This document shows positions 37,500 through 45,760 of a DNA stretch of 64,000 nucleotides, in pieces. How positions within the stretch are numbered: position 1 is the stretch's first letter; each line of letters opens with the position of its first letter. The notes under the pieces are model-generated. The model was not told where the DNA came from. It did no database searches and was given only the letters and a program-made list of their open reading frames with translations. The stretch is from Mytilisepta virgata (lineage: Eukaryota > Mollusca > Bivalvia > Mytilida > Mytilidae): contig CM051510.1 of NCBI GenBank assembly GCA_028015205.1, positions 26,722,580-26,786,579 of the forward strand, in the 5' to 3' direction. Position numbers and translations under genes: made by a program.

Positions 37500-37790
37500 A
37501 TTCAACAAGACCAAAAACACAAAGCAGATTCGTGAGAACATTAACACAGCAAAAACACACAAGGACTAATAATATGACAACATAATAAAATAAAGCACTT
37601 GCAATGTGAACTCCTACTACAAACCGGAAGTGACATCATGTGCTCCAGAAGGGAAAGTATCCCCTACTCTGTTAACGGCACTTTAGAGATTTCAAAACTT
37701 CGCATCGGTCAATCAAATCATGGTCCTGACTATAAAATTTCTGAACATAACCCTCGTTCTTTCAAGAAAATCAACGAATAAAGCACATGC
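37500..37790. repeat. Degenerate retroelement-end repeat
   Basis: Phrases such as AACTCCTACTACAAACCGGA and GTGCTCCAGAAGGGAAAG resemble the repeats at 17.9 and 31.6 kb, in the same order but diverged. Confidence 0.4.
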
Positions 37791-39083
37791 ATGAAATTAA
37801 TAAAAACATTTCAAAATTCAGTCATTGATGGGCTGTTGTGTCCGTTATTAAGCTTGCCATAACGTACCGAAGCAGTGAAGTCTCCCGCCAAAAGAATGCA
37901 GCTGATTGGGAAAAGGGGGGGGGGGGTAGGTTTTCATACGTTCAGTATTATTTATCTGTTTATAAAGGAAACTCGTTACATAGAAACTGTTATTTTTAAC
38001 GTTGGGAGTAGTCCGAGATTTCTCTGAAGTCAAGCAGCCTATTTTAGAGTTGGTCGGACGTTTTATAGAACGCAGTTTATATATAAAATGTATGAAAGAC
38101 TGGTTGGAAATATTGCAGACAATGTTTATGGTTTTCGAATTACAACTGAATTCATTCCTCTAAAAAACTTTTAACTGTTTTAACCTTTAGAATAATCTCC
38201 AAAAATATTTTTTGCAAACTTTAGATTGCAGTTTTTGCTTTGACCAGGTCAGACTTTTAGAAAAGAAAAATGGTTATATTGTTGAAGCATATTAGTTTTT
38301 AGTAATAATAAAATCAATTTATTAGACGTAAAAGTCGTGCAGGCTGTAGACAGAATCGGCAAAAAATTATAACATTTTTATATGTGGCACGCGCTCTGAC
38401 GTCCAACGACCCATGCCAATTCTAAATCGGCCGCATGACTTCAGACGAATACAGAACCATATAAATTGAAAGTAAGAAGAAAAATTAACGCAAAACAATA
38501 TCAAAGAGACCATACCAGCTTAAGTAAAAGTACATTATTAAAAGGTTTGGTATATACACGATTGTATAAAAATTTGAAAAGAATGGTAAAACATAATAAA
38601 CATGTATTGATTTCATATATATGTTTCATGTATTTATTGATTTCTTCTTAAATGTTGCTATATGTCTTTCTCTTCAGTTTTCCAAATGGCAAGTCGTTGT
38701 TATGGCTAATCTTTATTTTTTTTCTTTCATCACAAAATTTTGCTGGAATTAGATATTAGACAGACAATATTTGTATTAGCAGTGTAAATATATTGCAGAA
38801 GTACTTAATTATATTTGTTTAGATACATGTATGTAAATATCGCAATGCCTTTGTAAATAGTTTTTATTTATCGACAATTCTAGCTGAAAGTCTGTTAAAA
38901 ATTATAACATCCTCCCCCAAATAACAAAAATATGCAACTAATTTTAATCGATGGTCAGCTCGTTTAAATCAACCAATAAATAGGTAATCGTTTACAGGTC
39001 TAAACTGATTGGACAACACCATTTTCATATGTCTAAATAATTATTGAATGCTTTACTTTTGGTATACAAGTCTGACATTCGTA

Positions 39084-42000
39084 TTACCTCTTTCTAACGT
39101 TTAAGTAACATACCGCCTTTTCACAAATGTAACCTACAGCGTCCCCATGGGAATTACTGCATTGAGTGTCGTCCCAACTGTATGAAAAAATATCGGAATC
39201 ATACCACAGTTCACCACAATCGGAATCCTCGAAGTCAAGGTAAGCATTGTTTGGCTCATTCTGATGCCAATCACTGTAGCCCTGGACAGGTGTATTATCT
39301 GAAACCCATTTCCAATTACCCTCGCGTTCTTTATCATTCAATCCAATCCATATCAGATGGTGGGTACTGCCCGTATCTATTATAACAATTTAAAATTATA
39401 AATTGGTCATTTTCCAAAAAAAAAAAGCCCATTTTCCTGCCCACTTATGTTAAAAAAATATTCAGACACAATGGCATTATTTTTTGTGCTTAACCAAAAG
39501 TTTGCAATTTTTTCAAATCGGCACATCTAGAATTTGAACGATTTTCTCCTTGCAATCCAAAATAAATTGATTTTGAAGCTCAATATTGAGCAATTTGCGA
39601 GTGTCCGGACTGAGATAACCATGTTTGCACATTATGTTTCAATGATTTTTTGTATGTTTTCAAATCGGCAAAAATATTTTTTTTTTTTAATAGCATATAA
39701 TTGAATTTTAACAAGAAAATAAAGTCTGGAAGATATTTATATATCTGCTCATAAAAAAGTAAATTATGCTGGCTTCCATGAAATGCATGTCTGTCCTGTT
39801 ACCGTTGCAAAATTTGCAGAGCAATAATTTTTGCCTGCAAATACGAATATCTTCTATGAAAAAATCAAAAGTACACAAATTTTCCAAATTACAACCAAAA
39901 CAATAGAACGTTAGAAGAAACGGAAGCGAAGTTATACCGTGTTATAACCAGAAAAGTAAGTCAAACTGATAGCGTACCCTTTTAAAATGTCTATCATGTT
40001 ACCAACAAATTTATACATTACTACACCCATACTTTCTCAAAAGGGTCGCTAACTGTTTTGAAACAAAGAAGGCTAACTGAAAAAAAACTATACACCGATG
40101 TAAGGAGAGCTGTTATTTCGAAATATAATCAATAAAAATATAATTTTGTCCATTCCGTTACTGTCTATCCTGTTACCTTGAATAAAGTAACAGGATAGAC
40201 AGTTTAAGTATACGAATAAACAACTATGTATCTGTAGATCTTATGAAATACTTGAAAATGAAATGAAACATTTGATATTCCACATATCTTTAAGAAAAAA
40301 CAAACAACTATGCAAGGGGAGTTGTTGTTTTGCAATAGAACAATAAACATATAATTTTGTCTATCCTGTTACTGTCTGTCCTGTTATCCCAACTTGGTAA
40401 CAGGATAGACAAATATGTATATGTAAACCTTCGATGTCCGTTTCTGTTACCGTAGAAAATAGCGTTTTACTAAAATTATATGTAATCAAAGAACTAAGTG
40501 TTGGATTGGTTCAAAAGTCTAATATAAGTCGAATATAAGGAAGTGCTTCAGTTGGTTTTGCCGTTGATTGTAGCAATTTTTGCAGAATTTGAAATCTATT
40601 TTTAGATAGTTTTTTTTTCAGGATGCAATATTAAGTGATATTTTTATCCCGTTAATGCCGGAAAAAAATTAAATATTCTGTTATTGTTTTCTGAATCACT
40701 ACTAACGTATCTTTGAGAAAAAACAATATGTTTTTCACTTTTTTCCTGTTGATAGTAAAAAATTCTCACAAATGTGGTAACAGGACAGACAAAAATTTGC
40801 ACCTTCAGTCGAAAATGTGTCAATAATATTTTTATGTTATCATGATTATTTCATTAAGATTGCATATTTGAGTATTTTTTTCAATAAGTATCATATATTT
40901 TGCAAGTTTAATAAATACGATGATTCAGGTAAATTATTTTAAATTTTGCAATGTTAAAAATGCACATTTTTTGAAAATTACCCAAATATTAAAAATATGC
41001 CGTAGATTTGTAATAGATAATCCGTTACAGGTTTTGTGCGCATCTGTATCGTAAAATGTATTATTTTACAACTATAATTTTAATCAAATGAAAAACTTTC
41101 ATTCTAAACACGTGACCATACAATATTTCCCTGTATTATACAACCGGAAGCCGTATTTTGTCCGTATTGTACAGGCGGACGCCATGTTTTTTGTTTTCTC
41201 GCATTGCACGTTTGCGAAATAGCACGTGCGTTTTGATTTTTTTGTTTGTTTGCTAACCTTTATGAAATGAAGATAATTATATGTTTCAATTCAATTTTAT
41301 TGAGGCCCATATCTGTAAAATTTGAAAAGGATACATACATGTATATTTCAAAACTTGGTTGTATTTAAACATTTAAAATAGGTTGGTCAATTTTTTGTGT
41401 TGTTATTATAAGTTCTGGCTTTCTCCTTTGTAGCGAACAAAAACGAACAAATAAGATTTCCATACAAGCACGTACACAATCATTTTAATGAAAATTGTGG
41501 ATTGTTTCGGTCGAATTCAAGATAATTAATCTGTTTAATACAAATACCGATCGTTTATTGAGTCATTAGTTTTGTCTTTAGAAATAAACAAATTAATTAA
41601 CATAGTACCCGCTTTAGCTATATAATAAATAGGTTATCATACAGTGTCCACAATGCGGAAAATATTGTACTCGTCCGTATTGTACTGAAAACCCGTATTA
41701 GACTCGATGCCTTCGGTGTCTCGTCCAATACGGGTTTTCAGTACAATACAGACTCGTACAATATTTTTCCGTATTGTACATTACACTGTATAATAACCTA
41801 TCAGTACACGATTCTTTACCAGCGAGTAAGCGTAGTGAATTATTTTGATTTCTGTGCGCATTCATATATTTCTTGACCCGTTTGATAAATTCTGATATCA
41901 CCACACACTGGTTAAATGCTCGTGAAATTTCGGCAAAGAACGTTCGGAAGATTGGACAAGCCTCGCAGTTTAAAAATGAAAATTCAGTTATTTAGGTTTG

Positions 42001-45000
42001 ATAAATTTCATAATCCACTGGTCATCGTTGTAGAAACTATATTTATTTTACACATCAAAAACAAGAACTATTCATATCTGATATACCAAATTTCCAATCA
42101 AAAAGAAATGCGGACGAGTTGTTTTCGAGTACTTTCCCTAATTAAAGTATCAGTTCATCAGGCGAAAGTAGCCGGTTCCCGGTCGAATTATTGTAATTCG
42201 ACCAATCAAAAAAGGGAACATGGTAGCCATGTTAGTTTTATTGCGAATCAACAAACGACTTATAATACAATACATACTTACATCTTACCATCAACTCCGA
42301 TTTGATCCAGTTATTTTCCATCTTGCTATCAATTTTAACCAAAGATGATCCCATGCTTTGACAACGCCCCTGTATATAAAAGAAATTAAAGTAAAATGAT
42401 TCTACCGGTGTTTAGAAACGACATAAAATTAGATGTATGTTCGTTAATTCGCATAGTTTGAGGTGGGGACCCAAAAGGCCCACAACACCGGTTTTTAAAA
42501 TTTAGCATCAATGTCAATTGTTACTTTAATCAGTGGTTCTCAGATCTGAAACAGTTCGAGACTAAAAACAACCTAAGAACATAACAAGCATTGTGGATCA
42601 GAAACAAGAAATGGCCAATTGTGCTACTAAAATGTAGCCTTACTACATTGTGGATCAGAAACGAGAAATGGCCAATTGTACTACTAAAATGTAGCCTTAC
42701 TACATTGTGGATCAGAAACAAGAAACGGCCAATTGTACTTCTAAAATGTAGCCTTACATTGTGGATCAGAAACAAGAAACGGCCAATGTAGCCTTACTAC
42801 ATTGTGGATCAGAAACAAGAAACGGCCAATTGCACAACTAAAATGTAGCCTTTCTACTTAAAAAAATGAAACTTAACTATTAAGTACATGCATGAAAACA
42901 TTTTGCTTATTGTTTCCAGTATGAATATTCATAATTAATCTAAACAAAAATTAAATCATCGTTACTGAAATGGTGAAAAATAGTTACAAATATTGCCAAT
43001 TTTTTTGTATCTGTGATCACAATTTGAAGTTGCTAAAAAGACTCAGTAGACTGACATAACCTTATGCTTCTCTATAATGTTACCTTATTAAAGTCAGATT
43101 TTGTTCTGGAGTTAAGTCGCCTTGTCCATAAAAAAATCAACTATGCTATAAGTCACAAAATTAGCAATTTTCGGGTAAATTAAAAAACGTGTCGACTTCG
43201 ATGGGATCAATATATCTTGTTAAAATTTGAAACAAACTTTGTTAAGATAAGTATCTTTCAATGTCAACTGCTAATCTATGCTAAACATATAGCTTCAACT
43301 CCTATTTTGTGTTTAAATTTAATATAATTTCCGTCTTTCAAATTAAGTTAAAAGTTGTGGGATGTCAATTTAAGAACAAACTATGTGAAGTAAGTCTTTT
43401 GTCCTCTATAGAACTTTTCGTGTTGACATTTTCCTTTGTTATTATCTATTAATTTTTCATTCATTCATTCATTCATTCATTCATTCATTCATTCATTTAT
43501 ATCTACCCATCATTCAGATGCACATGAACTATATCGCCTTTCTTCCCCAGGTCAATCGGTCATAGCTTGCATATTTTTTATTTCCGTACAGTTTGATTTA
43601 AATTCGAATATGGCTATATTTTCATAGTCTGATTTCGAACTGTGACTGACGAAAAATTAATCTTCGAAACGCATGTGTGATTCCTTTGAATTAATCTTCG
43701 AAATGTATGGTTTCTTAAAATTAGTTTTCAGAATGCTTGTACAATTATTTCATTGTCGGTGTCAAAAAAAGCGAAACATACAACCAGACAATAAGAATTG
43801 CTTCAGGGCGGTGCAGTCTCAATACTCATGGCTATAAACGTAGATCGGTGATGATACTAAAAATATATAGGCGACCTTCCATTCATAGAAATGAAAGGAT
43901 ATATATAGATTATCTTTCAGGTACGAGTGAGTTATGGAATTTCTCCACCCGAGATAGTTAAATTTTCGATTTTCACTGTGCCACGCGAGCATTTGCGAGC
44001 CTGTTAAAATGTAAAATTTAACTATTAATGGTGGAGAAATTCCATAACTCACGAGTAAATTGAAGGAGAATCTATTTCTCCTATGATTTTCGATAAAAAC
44101 CTCAAAAAAATGTCGTTGCTATGTAGTTTGTTTACACATACGTCATTTCGGGACTTCTCTAGTTTATCGTTAACTGTAGAAAAAACTGCGGTAATACCCA
44201 CAGAAGATTGATCACCGGAAAGTGGTTAAAAATATTATGTATTTTTATCCCACCGATTAAACACGTCAAGAGTAGGAGAAATTACATTTAAAAAATACCA
44301 AACGGAATTAAAAGGTACAGAAATTTTAACGTCACTGTGTTCAGTGATGCGAATTACCCCCCCCCCCCCCCTCCCGGGACTGACCCCAAGTCAAATGGGG
44401 AATTAATTCATAATATGAAAGTGATATTTCGTCTAGGTCTATATATTAAGGATGATCGCTGGTCTAATAGAAAATAAATAGGATTTGAAATAGGTGTTTT
44501 AGTTTGAGAGAACATATGAATAGTAAACAAATAAGCAAGAAAAAAAATACAGGTTCATGTACTCATTTAAGGGCTATAAGGCCTTGAAAATTTGCAAGAA
44601 ATGGGTTTTCTCTGGATAAATTTTGTCATTGTCTTTGCATTGACAACTTCAGTCTCTCAAAGATGTATGAAAAAATAAAAAATACTGTATTTCATAAAAT
44701 TTTGTCAAATACCATTTTAAGGTATATATGATTGAATTATAAAAGAAAAAGTGGGGATTCATGTTTAAGAAATGTTTAAGAAATGGATAAAACCCGAGGA
44801 TTCCGAAAATCTGACAAAAAGACCAAAACATGACCAGCGAGCATCCTTAAGGTATCCGGACCATAAATGACCACGTGGTTATTCAAAAGTTCCCGGATGT
44901 TCCATACAACGCAATTGAAATGACCTCGGTAATTATCGGCAAACTTCGGAAAGGCCAATAGAACTAACTTATTTTTAGAGACTCTGCATATAAGTAACAA

Positions 45001-45727
45001 AGTGTGTTTCAACTTGAGAAAATATATATAGAAAATCCCAGCTTTAAATTGTCTGGTTCAGCCATTCACGGTCAAAAAGAGATATAATTTTCGATCATGA
45101 TCTATTATGGTCCGGATACCTTAACTTGTTTGTTCACTTACTTGGGCTTGGTTCCATGTTGCTGAATGATCTGTAACAAACTTATAACAATTACTACCGA
45201 ACTTTTCCCAATTTTCTGGACATACAGCTGCAAAAACTATAAACTGAATGAACATTCTTGGCATTTGCTTTTAAAAAATAGTTTTAAAAACAAATTTCAC
45301 TTGTGGACATCCTAGTACGCGCTGACGACTCACGGCCCAGTCCAATTTATAACATGCCGTTTAACGTCACAGCAATATCTACGGCAAGCCTTTCTCGTCA
45401 AAACTATATTTACGCCATTTTTCGAAAAATTTACACATTGAGATTTAAAAAACTTAAAACACACACTGAGAATTAGAAATTACACACTCAGATTTCAAAA
45501 ATACACACTTAGATTATAAAACTTCAAAAACACACTCTGAGAATTAAAAATTACACACTGAGATTTCAAAAAGACACACTGAGGGTAAAAGAACTGAAAT
45601 GGTGAAATGGAGGACATTTCGGGCCCGAGGGGGGGGGGATGCACTTAAATCTTTCTTTTGTATGGGTGAGCAACTGAGACATCAAGTACCTCACCCTTTT
45701 CATATATTTTGTTCATTTACCAATTAA

Positions 45728-45760
<33 letters not shown>

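Larger units (their letters stand above)
24115..38931. repeat. Segmental duplication, copy B (contains lectin gene 2)
   Basis: Matches copy A from 24115 to 38931, with extra sequence at about 26226-26665 (includes a SINE), 28484-29060 (includes a MITE), 34747-35125 and 35926-38752. The last, 2.8 kb, is flanked in B by sequence that is contiguous in A near 21814, with a shared GAA at the join. It contains a degenerate retroelement end (37500-37790) and otherwise nothing that I recognise. B also differs from A around 33355-33480, where the homologous A segment is unrelated. Confidence 0.85.
39377..42281. other. Intron 3 of lectin gene 3
   Basis: Non-coding. Between 39788 and 40791 it carries about eight copies of a TGTCTATCCTGTTACC-type motif in both orientations, and at 41629-41801 a long foldback. 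The remainder is AT-rich without features that I recognise. Confidence 0.6.

Noticed and set aside
42530..42791. Periodic frames of 66-81 codons
   Set aside because: By-product of a 57-bp minisatellite.
43436..43627. 63-codon frame with repeated HSFI
   Set aside because: Translation of the (TTCA)n microsatellite.
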